Positions 50,046-58,920 of a stretch of 64,000 nucleotides of DNA are shown here, piece by piece. Within the stretch, counting starts at the first letter, position 1. The number at the start of each line of letters is the position of its first letter. Made by a program: the position numbers and the translations under genes. Below the pieces are notes generated by a model that was not told the DNA's origin, made no database searches, and was given only the letters and a program-made list of their open reading frames with translations. Source of the stretch: Promicromonospora thailandica (GTDB lineage: Bacteria; Actinomycetota; Actinomycetes; Actinomycetales; Cellulomonadaceae); contig NZ_JAMTCS010000001.1 in NCBI RefSeq assembly GCF_024171955.1, forward strand, positions 62,001 through 126,000, read 5' to 3'.

Positions 50046-51368
50046 GTGACACCGGGCACGACACAGGGCGGCACGCCCGGCAACTCGCACGGCATCACCC
50101 GCCGCACCCTGCTGGGCGCGGCGCTCAGCGGCGGCCTCATCACGCCGCTGCTGGCCGGCTGCGGCGCGCTCGTGCCCGCGTCCAGCGGTGCGGGCACCCT
50201 GAGCGTCCACACCCAGATCAGCGGCGCCGTCGCGGGCGCCCAGACGTTCGCCGACGTCGTGGCCGCCTACCAGCGCGACACCGCACGGCGGGTCGCGCTG
50301 CTCAAGAACGGCTCCGACCTGCCCATCGTCTTCGAGACGAGCACGCTGGCCGGCAAGGAGGCCGACGTCGCCGTGGTCAACATGATGGGCCGCACGCTGT
50401 CCTGGACCCGGCTGGGCGCCACCGTCCCCGTGAACGACCACCTGGACGAGTGGGGCCTGCGCGACCTGATCATCCCCGAGGCGCTGGCGGAGTGGACCGA
50501 CGACGAGGGCCGCCTGCGCGCCTTCCCGTTCACCCGCACCAACTGGCCGGTGTCCTTCAACACCGCGCTGCTGGAGGAGGCTGGCGTCGGCGCGATCCCG
50601 ACCACGTCGGACGAGCTGGTCGCCGCCGCCGACGCGCTGCGCTCGCACGGCATCGGCCCGGTGACCGTGGGCGGCTCGGACTGGAGCGGCCAGAAGCTGT
50701 TCCTCCAGGTCATCCAGGGTTTCATCAGCCAGGACGAGGCGCGCACCGTGTTCTCCACGGGCAAGATCTCCGAGAGCGCCGGGGCCGTCAAGGGCGTCGA
50801 GCACTTCGTCGAGCTGCGCGACGCCGGCGTGTTCGTCGACAACGTCCAGGGCTACACGTCCGACTCGGAGCTCACGCAGTTCAACACGCGCAAGGCCGCC
50901 GTCGTCCCCGCCATGTCGTCCGCGCTGGCACTCGTGCCGGCCGAGCGCGCGGCCGAGGTGACCGTCGGCGGGTGGCCCGTGCCGTCGAGCGGCGGTGTGC
51001 TGGAGCGCCCGAGCGTGATCCAGAGCTACAACGGGCACGGCATCTGGATCAGCGAGAACGGCGCGCGGAAGCTCGACCTCGTCCGGCCGTTCGTCCAGCA
51101 CCTGTACAGCGCCGAGGTCACGGACCGGTTCATCCTCGAGTCCGGGCGCGACATGAGCCGGGTCACCGACACCGTGAGCCAGGACTTCCCGCTGGTCGCG
51201 CAGGCGTCCCGGCTCACGACCGACCAGGTCACCCCGGTGATGCTGCCCGACCTGCTCATCCCCGACGCCGTGTTCGAGCCGATGATCCAGGCCACCGCGC
51301 TGGCCTACGGCACGGCCCCCGCCGACCGCATCATCGACGCCTTCGAGAAGTCGTACCAGGCGGTCTGA
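50046..51368 (+). CDS. ABC sugar-binding lipoprotein (Tat-type signal)
   Basis: 440 residues. ITRRTLLGAALSGGLITPLLAGCGA combines a twin-arginine motif with a lipobox Cys (about residue 39), so it is probably a Tat-exported lipoprotein. The extracellular-solute-binding family 1 fold follows (FPFTRTNWPVSFNTALLEEAGV, ALRSHGIGPVTVGGSDWSGQKLF). It captures the oligosaccharide for the two permeases downstream. GTG 50046 follows CAGGAGG. First gene of the five-gene operon. Confidence 0.92.
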   Translation: MTPGTTQGGTPGNSHGITRRTLLGAALSGGLITPLLAGCGALVPASSGAGTLSVHTQISGAVAGAQTFADVVAAYQRDTARRVALLKNGSDLPIVFETSTLAGKEADVAVVNMMGRTLSWTRLGATVPVNDHLDEWGLRDLIIPEALAEWTDDEGRLRAFPFTRTNWPVSFNTALLEEAGVGAIPTTSDELVAAADALRSHGIGPVTVGGSDWSGQKLFLQVIQGFISQDEARTVFSTGKISESAGAVKGVEHFVELRDAGVFVDNVQGYTSDSELTQFNTRKAAVVPAMSSALALVPAERAAEVTVGGWPVPSSGGVLERPSVIQSYNGHGIWISENGARKLDLVRPFVQHLYSAEVTDRFILESGRDMSRVTDTVSQDFPLVAQASRLTTDQVTPVMLPDLLIPDAVFEPMIQATALAYGTAPADRIIDAFEKSYQAV

Positions 51369-51424
51369 CCGCCCGCCCCGGACCTGTGCGCCCGGGGCCC
51401 CCGAGCCGGGAAAGGACCCCGCCC

Positions 51425-52354
51425 ATGACCGCCCTCCTCGACACCGACGGGCCACGCACCGCCGTCGGCGCGCCACCACCCGCCGTCCGCCGCCGCGGCA
51501 CGCTCCGCGAGCGGTTCCCCGGCCTCGCCCTGCCCGCGCTCGTCTGGTACGCGGTGTTCATGATCGGGCCCGTGGTCGCGATGTTCGTCATCGCGTTCCT
51601 CTCCTGGCCGGGCATGCTCACCACCCCGACCCCGGCGGGTCTCGACAACTTCGCCCGGGTGCTGACCGACGAGACCTTCTGGACCGCCACCGCGAACTCG
51701 GCCGTCCAGATCGTCGTCGGCCTGCCGGTCATGATCGCGCTCGCCTTCCTGCTCGCGTTCTACGCGGTGCAGAAGCCGCGGGGGCACCGCGTGCTGCGGT
51801 ACCTGCTGTTCATCCCCGCCCTCATCTCCGCGCCGGCCACCGCCATGGTGTTCTACGCGATGCTCAACCCGGACGGCCTGGTCAACGGGTTCCTGCGCCC
51901 CCTCGGCCTGGAGGGCAACGAGTGGCTCGCCGACCCGGCCACCGCGCTCGGCGCCATCATCGCCGTCGAGCTGTGGAGCGGCATCGGCTACTCGGCGGTG
52001 CTCATCGCCTCGCGGCTCGACGGCGTCGAGGGCGAGATCGTGCAGGCCGCGCGGCTGGACGGGGCCGGCGACTGGCGGCTGGCCTGGCGCGTGTACTGGC
52101 CCATCGCGCAGGACTTCATCGGCGTGGTCGCGATGCTGCAGTTCCTGTCCATGCTGTTCAACTCGGCGCAGACCGTGCTGCTGCTCACGCAGGGCGGGCC
52201 CGAGAACGCGACCACGACGCTCGCGTACCTCATCTATCGCAAGGCGTTCGTCGAGACCGACCTGGGGTACAGCCAGGCCGTCGGCGTCGTGCTCTTCGTG
52301 ATCGGCCTGGCCGGGATGTGGGCCATCCGCCGCCTGCTCCGCGCCACGCACTGA
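51425..52354 (+). CDS. ABC sugar permease, MalF type
   Basis: 309 residues, six membrane segments. ALPALVWYAVFMIGPVVAMFVIAFLSW is TM1 and the coupling loop is EIVQAARLDGAGDWRLAWRVYWPI (EAA motif). NSAQTVLLLTQGGPENATTTLAYLIYRKAF is typical of MalF/LacF proteins. ATG 51425 follows AAAGGACC, 56 bp after the binding-protein gene. It pairs with the 52380 permease. Confidence 0.95.
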   Translation: MTALLDTDGPRTAVGAPPPAVRRRGTLRERFPGLALPALVWYAVFMIGPVVAMFVIAFLSWPGMLTTPTPAGLDNFARVLTDETFWTATANSAVQIVVGLPVMIALAFLLAFYAVQKPRGHRVLRYLLFIPALISAPATAMVFYAMLNPDGLVNGFLRPLGLEGNEWLADPATALGAIIAVELWSGIGYSAVLIASRLDGVEGEIVQAARLDGAGDWRLAWRVYWPIAQDFIGVVAMLQFLSMLFNSAQTVLLLTQGGPENATTTLAYLIYRKAFVETDLGYSQAVGVVLFVIGLAGMWAIRRLLRATH

Positions 52355-52379
52355 TCCCCGATCCCGCCCAGGAGAACCC

Positions 52380-53231
52380 ATGGCCCAGCGCACCGCCCTC
52401 CCCCTGCGCGACCGCATCGGCTCGATCACGAGCGGCACGCTCGCGTGGATCTACGCCGCCCTGCTGGTCGTGCCCTTCTACTACTTCATCGTCTCGGCGT
52501 TCAAGACGAACGAGGAGATCTTCGAGTCGCCCCTCGCCCTGCCGACGACGTTCGACCTGACCAACGTCACGACCGCGATCCGGCAGGCCGACCTCGGGCT
52601 CGCCGTCGCGAACTCCGTGCTCACCACGGTCGCGGCGCTCGTGCTCACGCTGCTGCTCGCGCTGCCCGCGGCGTTCGCACTGGCGCGGTCCACGGGGCGC
52701 GCCGGCAAGGTGGTCGAGGGCGTCTTCGCCCTGGGCTTCCTCATCCCGTCGTTCGCCGCGCTGTTCCCGACGTTCCTGCTCGCCGCGGCCCTCGGCCTGT
52801 TCCACACCCGCACGTTCGTGGTGTTCCTCCTGCCGGCGACGGCGCTGCCGCTGTCGATCGTCATCCTCACCTCGTTCATGCGCACCATCCCGCGCGAGCT
52901 CGAGGAGGCCGCGTCCATGGACGGCGCCTCCCCGCTGCAGGTGCTGCGCCAGGTCTACCTGCCCATCTGCGTGCCGGGCATCGCGACCGTGCTGCTGCTC
53001 AACTTCCTCTCCTTCTGGAACGCGTACCTCTACCCGCTGATCCTGATCGGCCCCGACACCGCGCAGCGCACCATCCAGGTGGCCCTGCCCACCCTCAAGG
53101 TCGACGCCGGCACGGACTACGGCGTGCTCATGGCGGGCACGCTCTTCACGCTGCTGCCGGTCTACCTCGTGTACACGCTGCTCCAGCGTCAGATGCAGCG
53201 TGCGCTCCTGTCGGGCGCGGTCAAGGGATGA
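52380..53231 (+). CDS. ABC sugar permease, MalG type
   Basis: 283 residues, six membrane segments. YYFIVSAFKTNEEIFESPLALP near the start and the EAA loop RELEEAASMDGASPLQVLRQVYLPICVPGI are MalG hallmarks. ATG 52380 follows CAGGAGAACCC. The operon encodes no ATPase; actinomycetes often use one shared MsiK ATPase for such importers. The GH3 gene overlaps its stop by 4 bp. Confidence 0.95.
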   Translation: MAQRTALPLRDRIGSITSGTLAWIYAALLVVPFYYFIVSAFKTNEEIFESPLALPTTFDLTNVTTAIRQADLGLAVANSVLTTVAALVLTLLLALPAAFALARSTGRAGKVVEGVFALGFLIPSFAALFPTFLLAAALGLFHTRTFVVFLLPATALPLSIVILTSFMRTIPRELEEAASMDGASPLQVLRQVYLPICVPGIATVLLLNFLSFWNAYLYPLILIGPDTAQRTIQVALPTLKVDAGTDYGVLMAGTLFTLLPVYLVYTLLQRQMQRALLSGAVKG

Positions 53232-55528
53232 CCCGCCCCGACCCGAGCGCGGCGGCGCTCCCGCTCCGCACCCGCATCGGTCAGGTGAACCAGCGGCTCA
53301 AGGGCTGGGAGGCGGTGCGGTGGGTCGACGGCGCTCCCCGCGTCACCGACGTGCTGCGCCGCGAGGTGGACCGCTGGGGCGGCCTCGGGGCGGTGTACGG
53401 CGTACTGCGCGCCGACCCCTGGTCCGCCGTGCACTGGGGCAACGGCGTGCCGCCCGAGCGCAGCGCCGAGGCCTACGCCGCGGTCCAGGACCACGTGACC
53501 GCGTACGGCGACGGCATCCCCGTGCTGTTCGTCGAGGAGGCGCCGCACGGCCTCATGGCGCTCGGCGGCACCACGCTGCCGGTGAACCTCGCGCTGGGCG
53601 CCGGCATGGACGCCGACCTCACCGAGGAGCTCGCCGCCGCCGTGGCCGCCGAGGCCCGGGCGCGCGGCACGCACGTCGCGCTCGTCTCCGGGCTCGACGT
53701 GCTGCGTGACCCGCGTTGGGGCCGCGCCGAGGAGTGCTTCTCGGAGGACCCGGCGCTGGCCGCCGCGCTCGTGGCCGCCACGGTGCGCGGCATGCAGGGC
53801 ACGACGTCGGCGAGCGACTCCATCGACGCGGCACACGTCGCCGTCGTCGCCAAGCACCTGGCCGGCCAGGGGGCGGGCATCGGCGGGCGGAACGGCTCGG
53901 GTGCGCCCGTCGGACGGCGGGAGCTCGGCGAGATCCACCTGCGCCCCGCCCACGCCGCCGCCCGCGTGGGCGTCGCCGGGTTCATGGCCGCGTACAACGA
54001 CGTCGACGGCGTGCCGTGCAGCGCGAACGAGGAGCTGCTCACCGGCACGATCCGCGAGCGCTGGGGCTGGGACGGCGTGGTCATGGCCGACGGCACCGCG
54101 ATCGACCGCCTCCGCGACAGCGCGCCGGACCCGGCCCGCTCCGCCGCGCTCGCCCTGCGGGCCGGGGTGGACCTCAGCCTGTGGGACGAGGCGTTCACCC
54201 ACCTGGGGACCGCGATCGAGCGGGGCCTGGTCGACGAGGCGGTGCTCGACCGGGCGGTCGGCCGGGTGCTGGGGCTCAAGCGGCGGCTGGGGCTGCTCGG
54301 GGCGGTCGGCGGCGACGCTCCAGAGGACCCCGCACCCGTGCCCGCGCGCGACGTCGTCGCGCTCGCCGGGCGTGCGGCCCGCCAGGCGGTCGTCGTGGTC
54401 GACGACGACGGCGTGCTGCCCCTGCGGCCCGGTCAGACGCTGGCCGTCGTGGGCCCGAACGCCGACGACCTCGACGCCCAGCTCGGCGACTACACGCCCC
54501 CGCGCCCCACGCCGGACCCGGCGGCCTCGACCGTGCTGACCGCGCTCGCCGCGCGGTTCGGGGCCGACCGCGTACGGCACGCCACGGGCAGCCGGCTGCG
54601 CGGCCCGCTCGACGGCCCGACCGGCGGGTCCGGGGCGCTGGACGAGGTGCGGGCCGCCGCCGGCGGCGCGGACGTCTGCGTGGCGGTGCTCGGCGGTACC
54701 AGCCGACGCACCTACGAGGACGAGTTCGCCGACAACGGCGCGGTCGCCGGGCCCGCACCCGACACGACGAACGGCGAGGGCGTGGACCTGTCCTCGGTCG
54801 CGCTCCCGGAGGCGCAGCTCGACGTCGTCCGCGCGGCACGGTCCGCGGGGGTGCCCGTGGTCGCCGTCGTGCTGGACGGGCGCCCGCGCGCGCTCACGGC
54901 GCTGCGCGAGCTGGTGGACGCGCTGGTGGTGGTCCCGTTCCCCGGCCCGTCGGGGGGCGAGGCGGTCGCTGCCGCGCTGTGCGACGGCACCGCGTCGGGA
55001 CGCCTGCCCGCGACGTTCCCCGCGGCGGACGGCGTGCTGCCCGTGGCCCACGACGAGCGGATGGAGACGGCGCGCGGGTACGTCGACGTGGACGTGCTGC
55101 GGCGGCTGCCGCTCGGCACGGCGCTGCTGCCGGACGTGGCGTTGCGGCTGCGCGGCGCAGAGCCTGCGACCGTGCCGGCAGCCGGGCTGGCCGACGGTGC
55201 CGCGCTGCGGCTGGTCGTCGACGTCACCAACGCCGGGACGGTCCCGCGGTCCCTGTCGGTGCCGCTGTATGGGCGCCGGCACGAGCCCGGCATCCGGCCA
55301 CGCCGTCGGCAGCTGCTCGCCGTGCGGCGCGCCACCGTGCCCGCCGGCGGCACCGCCGCCGTACCCTTCGACCTGGGCCTGGACGAGCTCGGCTCGTGGG
55401 CGAGCGGCGAGCCCGTCGCCGCCCCCGTCACCCTCAGCGTCTGGTGCACGCCAGAACCAGACCCGCCGTCCGACGCCCGCACGGTCCGCGTGACCGACCA
55501 GAACGGAGCCACCCCATGGGAGCGATGA
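53228..55528 (+). CDS. Intracellular GH3 glycosidase with atypical nucleophile motif
   Basis: 766 residues. GH3 N-domain: FVEEAPHGLMALGGTTLPVNLALGAGMD, GLDVLRDPRWGRAEECFSEDP, VVAKHLAGQG (Lys209-His210). The nucleophile motif, usually SDW or SDY, is VMADGTAID with Asp288. C-domain: RQAVVVVDDDGVLPL, VVGPNAD, acid/base candidate Glu in NGEGVDLSSVALPEAQLDVV, then a fibronectin-like tail. No signal peptide. Sugar specificity is uncertain: beta-glucosidase-type architecture, not NagZ. ATG 53228 overlaps the permease stop, so it is cotranslated with the importer. Confidence 0.88.
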   Translation: MTRPDPSAAALPLRTRIGQVNQRLKGWEAVRWVDGAPRVTDVLRREVDRWGGLGAVYGVLRADPWSAVHWGNGVPPERSAEAYAAVQDHVTAYGDGIPVLFVEEAPHGLMALGGTTLPVNLALGAGMDADLTEELAAAVAAEARARGTHVALVSGLDVLRDPRWGRAEECFSEDPALAAALVAATVRGMQGTTSASDSIDAAHVAVVAKHLAGQGAGIGGRNGSGAPVGRRELGEIHLRPAHAAARVGVAGFMAAYNDVDGVPCSANEELLTGTIRERWGWDGVVMADGTAIDRLRDSAPDPARSAALALRAGVDLSLWDEAFTHLGTAIERGLVDEAVLDRAVGRVLGLKRRLGLLGAVGGDAPEDPAPVPARDVVALAGRAARQAVVVVDDDGVLPLRPGQTLAVVGPNADDLDAQLGDYTPPRPTPDPAASTVLTALAARFGADRVRHATGSRLRGPLDGPTGGSGALDEVRAAAGGADVCVAVLGGTSRRTYEDEFADNGAVAGPAPDTTNGEGVDLSSVALPEAQLDVVRAARSAGVPVVAVVLDGRPRALTALRELVDALVVVPFPGPSGGEAVAAALCDGTASGRLPATFPAADGVLPVAHDERMETARGYVDVDVLRRLPLGTALLPDVALRLRGAEPATVPAAGLADGAALRLVVDVTNAGTVPRSLSVPLYGRRHEPGIRPRRRQLLAVRRATVPAGGTAAVPFDLGLDELGSWASGEPVAAPVTLSVWCTPEPDPPSDARTVRVTDQNGATPWER

Positions 55529-56829
55529 CGCGACCCACGCTCGATCCCGCCGTCACCGCGACCGTGCGCGCTGCCGCCGACCGGGTCCGCGCGACGTCCG
55601 GGCCGCGTGTCGGCGACCTGGTCGAGTCCGCGCTGCTGCGCACGCTGACCGACACGGTCACGGTCGGCGAGGACGGCACCGCCTTCGTCATCACGGGCGA
55701 CATCCCGGCCATGTGGCTGCGCGACTCGACCACCCAGCTCACGCCGTACCTGCGGTTCCTGACCTCGTGCCCACCGCTGGCCGACCTGGTGGCCGGCGTC
55801 GTGCGGCGGCAGCTCGCCTGCCTCGACCACGATCCGTATGCCAACGCGTTCAACGACGGCCCCACGGGCGCGCACTACGACCCGGACGACGTGTGCGACG
55901 ACCCGCATGTCTGGGAGCAGAAGTACGAGATCGACAGCCTCGCCTACCCCGTGACGCTGCTGCACACCCTGTGGCGCGCCACCGGCCGCACCGACGTGCT
56001 CGACGAGCGCGCCCACCGGGTGCTGCGCACCGTCGTCGACCAGCTCCGTGCCGAGCAGGACCACGACACGTCGCCGTACCGGTTCCGGCGCGACACCGAC
56101 ATCCCGACCGAGACGCTGGCCCGCGACGGCCGCGGCACACCGGTGGGCCGGACGGGTATGAGCTGGAGCGGGTTCCGCCCCTCGGACGACGCCTGCACCT
56201 ATGGCTACAACGTCCCGGCGAACCTGTTCGCGGCGCAGGCCCTCCTCGCCGTCGGCGAGCTGGCCGCCGACGTGCTCGGCGACCAGCCCCTGGCGGACGA
56301 CGCGCGTGCCCTCTCGCGTGAGCTCGTCGCGGGTGTCGAGGAGTTCGGGGTGGTCGGGGTCCCGGGCGGTCCGGACGGCCGCCGCATGTACGCGTACGAG
56401 GTGGACGGGCTCGGCGGCGTGCTGCGCATGGACGACGCGAACACCCCGTCGCTGCTCTCCCTGCCGCTCCTCGCGCCCGACGTGCTCGACGCCGAGGTCT
56501 GGCGGACCACCCGCGCTGTCGTGCTGAGCCCCGCCAACCCGTACTGGTACAGCGGCTCGGCGGCGAGCGGCGTCGGCAGCCCGCACACGCTCCCGGGCCG
56601 GGTCTGGCCCATCGCGCTGGCCGTCGAGGGACTCACGGGCACGGCCGAGGACCGCGTGCGCATCCTCGACCTGCTCGCGCGGACCGACGGCGGCACGGAC
56701 CGCATGCACGAGTCGTTCGACGTGTCGGACCCGACCGCCTACTCCCGGCCGTGGTTCTCCTGGGCGGACTCGATGTTCTGCGAGCTGGCCCTCACGGTCG
56801 CGGACGACGCCGACGCCCGTCGATCCTGA
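55516..56829 (+). CDS. GH125 exo-alpha-1,6-mannosidase
   Basis: 437 residues. GDIPAMWLRDSTTQLTPYLRF, DPYANAFNDGPTG, WEQKYEIDSLAYPVTLLHTLWRATGR, SGFRPSDDACTYGYNVPANLFA and MDDANTPSLLSLPLL are the GH125 pattern; RMHESFDVSDPTAYSRPWFSWADSMF holds the likely catalytic Glu. GH125 enzymes remove alpha-1,6-linked mannose with inversion, as in N-glycan cores. No signal peptide. ATG 55516 (GGAG at 8 nt) overlaps GH3 by 13 bp; ATG 55525 would overlap by 4. Last gene of the operon. Confidence 0.93.
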   Translation: MGAMTRPTLDPAVTATVRAAADRVRATSGPRVGDLVESALLRTLTDTVTVGEDGTAFVITGDIPAMWLRDSTTQLTPYLRFLTSCPPLADLVAGVVRRQLACLDHDPYANAFNDGPTGAHYDPDDVCDDPHVWEQKYEIDSLAYPVTLLHTLWRATGRTDVLDERAHRVLRTVVDQLRAEQDHDTSPYRFRRDTDIPTETLARDGRGTPVGRTGMSWSGFRPSDDACTYGYNVPANLFAAQALLAVGELAADVLGDQPLADDARALSRELVAGVEEFGVVGVPGGPDGRRMYAYEVDGLGGVLRMDDANTPSLLSLPLLAPDVLDAEVWRTTRAVVLSPANPYWYSGSAASGVGSPHTLPGRVWPIALAVEGLTGTAEDRVRILDLLARTDGGTDRMHESFDVSDPTAYSRPWFSWADSMFCELALTVADDADARRS

Positions 56830-57025
56830 GGACCACCGTGCCGCGGGGCGCGTCTTGTCTTTTCGCCGGGTGCCGGCTGGGCTGAATCTCGTGCACCTGA
56901 GCAAGCCCGGATCACGCTGTGCCTCATTGTTCGGCTCAACCGAACTGCGTGCGGTCAGGCCGGACACAGTCGAGCGCTGCCGGCACCCCCACGAGACGCT
57001 CGGCGACGCGCCGGGGCGCTCGCCC

Positions 57026-58132
57026 TCAGCGACGCTCCTGGTACGGGAGCACCACACGGTTGACGACCAGGAGGCCCGCCGCCGCCACGGGGACCGCGAC
57101 GAGGGCGCCCAGGATGCCGCCCAGCGCCGCACCCGCGAGCGCCGCGACGATGACCAGCGCGCCGGGCAGCGCGACGGCGCGGCTCATGACGCGCGGCGCG
57201 AGCACGTAGGCCTCGACCTGCATGTAGATGAGCAGGAGCGCCGCGACGACGACGGCGGTGACGGGGCCGACCGTGAGGGTGGCGAGCACCACCAGGATGG
57301 AGCCGATGACGGTGCCGACGACGGGGATCAGGGCCAGCACGAACGCCATCACGGCGAGCAGGATCGGCGCCGGGCTCCCCGCGAACAGGGTCAGCAGCAG
57401 CGTGAACGTCGCGTTGACGGTGGCCAGCGCGAGCTGGCCGGAGACGTACCGGCCCACGGAGTCCAGCACCTCGGTGAGGAGCGAACCGGTCAGGTCGCGG
57501 CGGGAGCGCGGCACGAGCCGCAGCAGCCCGGCGACCATGGCGGGCAGCGTGACGGCGAAGTAGATGGTCAGGGCCGCGACGACGACGACGGCGGTGACGC
57601 CGTTGATCAGCCCGCTGCCGACCTGGAGCACGCCGCCGGCGATCGCGGTGAGCTGCTGGGGGTCGGTGAGCAGCTCGGTGGCCGACGCGAGCAGGCCGTT
57701 GAGGTCGAGGGCCACCAGGTTCTCGGTGACCCACTCGTACCAGGGCTGCCGCGGCAGGTCTCGCAGGGCTCCCACCAACAGGTCCACGAAGATCCCGACC
57801 TGCTGCACCGCGAGCGGCAGCACCGTGACGACGAAGAGTGCGATGAGCAGCACGAAGCCCAGGATCGCGACGGCGGCGGCCGCCCAGCGCGGGAGCCCGC
57901 GCGCGGCGACGAACCGGATGGCGGGCTCCAGGGCGAGGGCCAGGAACAGGGCGAGCCCGACGTACACGAGCACCGTGGCGACGGCGGCGAGGGCACCGAG
58001 GATCGCGACGCCCGCGCCGACGCCGAGGGTGGCGAGCATGGCGTAGCCGAACGGCTGTGCCGGCAGCCCGACGACCGGCTCGCGCCGCCGGACGGCACGA
58101 GCACGAGCGACGCGGTGCGGCATGCGGGCCAT
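57026..58132 (-). CDS. AI-2E/PerM-family membrane protein
   Basis: 368 residues, about eight membrane segments. LFLALALEPAIRFVAARGLPRW near the N-terminus, the ~70-residue loop before LINGVTAVVVVAALTIYFAVTLP, and VNATFTLLLTLFAGSPAPILLAVMAFVLALIPVVGTVIGSILVVL are the AI-2E pattern. Members export small solutes or sodium; a quorum-signal role is proven for few. TACTGT lies 7 nt before ATG 58132 (leaderless). A weak GTTCGG-N5-CCGAAC repeat (56929-56945) lies beyond its stop. Confidence 0.9.
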   Translation of the reverse strand: MARMPHRVARARAVRRREPVVGLPAQPFGYAMLATLGVGAGVAILGALAAVATVLVYVGLALFLALALEPAIRFVAARGLPRWAAAAVAILGFVLLIALFVVTVLPLAVQQVGIFVDLLVGALRDLPRQPWYEWVTENLVALDLNGLLASATELLTDPQQLTAIAGGVLQVGSGLINGVTAVVVVAALTIYFAVTLPAMVAGLLRLVPRSRRDLTGSLLTEVLDSVGRYVSGQLALATVNATFTLLLTLFAGSPAPILLAVMAFVLALIPVVGTVIGSILVVLATLTVGPVTAVVVAALLLIYMQVEAYVLAPRVMSRAVALPGALVIVAALAGAALGGILGALVAVPVAAAGLLVVNRVVLPYQERR

Positions 58133-58146
58133 TCGCCACACAGTAC

Positions 58147-58920
58147 TCAGGTCCAGCGGAAGAACGCGGCTGACACAGCCGCACCGACCACCACCGTTCC
58201 CGCGAGCGCGAGCAGGTGCGCCGTGTCGACCGGTGCGCCGACCCAGGCCGCCGCAAGGGCCTCGACCGCGGCACCGAACGGCAGCCACTCCCCCACGGCG
58301 GCCAGGGCGGGCGGCAGGGTCGACCGTCCGCCGAACATCCCGCCGAGCGCGCCGAGGGCGAAGAAGCCGATGAGCCCGATCGCCACCGCGGAGTTGGGTG
58401 TCGGCGCGACGGCGGCCACGACCATGCCGACCGCGTACATCGCCGCCATGGCCAGCGCGTAGACGCCGAGGGCCGCGGCGAGGTGGGCCGGGGGCCGGGC
58501 GCCGAGGACCCCGAATGCGACGGCCAGGGCTCCGGCGAGGCCGACCAGTGCCTGGGCCACGCTCACGACGACCTGTGCGACCAGCACCATGGCCGGGGAG
58601 GCCGGAGTGGCGGAGAGTCGGCGCAGCACTCCCGTGCGCCGGTAGTAGGCCAGGAAGCTCGGCATGTTGATCACGCCGATCGTGCCGAGCACGATGGTGA
58701 GCACCAGCGGCAGCACGAACACGTCGAGGGCGGTGTAGCCGTCGGCGACGGGCTGCTCGGCGGCCGAGCCGGCGCTCATGACGAGGATCAGCAGGGGCAG
58801 CACGACGGGCACCACGAGCCCCGCGGTGTCGCGCACCACCATCTTCGCCTCGCAGACCACGAGGACCAGCCACGACCGGAGGGCGGGCCGGCGGGCGGCC
58901 ACGGCGTGCACGGTGCTCAT
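58147..58920 (-). CDS. ABC-2 type permease (drug-export type)
   Basis: 257 residues, six membrane segments. ALDVFVLPLVLTIVLGTIGVINMPSFLAYYRRTGVLRRLSATPASPAMVLVAQ carries the ABC-2 feature YRRTGVLRRLSATP. It pairs with the ATPase encoded upstream, with a 4-bp overlap (ATG 58920 in its stop). Probably exports a hydrophobic compound. The divergent two-component system likely controls the pair. Confidence 0.93.
   Translation of the reverse strand: MSTVHAVAARRPALRSWLVLVVCEAKMVVRDTAGLVVPVVLPLLILVMSAGSAAEQPVADGYTALDVFVLPLVLTIVLGTIGVINMPSFLAYYRRTGVLRRLSATPASPAMVLVAQVVVSVAQALVGLAGALAVAFGVLGARPPAHLAAALGVYALAMAAMYAVGMVVAAVAPTPNSAVAIGLIGFFALGALGGMFGGRSTLPPALAAVGEWLPFGAAVEALAAAWVGAPVDTAHLLALAGTVVVGAAVSAAFFRWT

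Noticed and set aside
53716-56829. 1037-codon plus-strand frame ending in GH125
   Set aside because: The family pattern begins only near 55516. The upstream part is an off-frame reading of GH3 with Arg/Ala/Gly runs.
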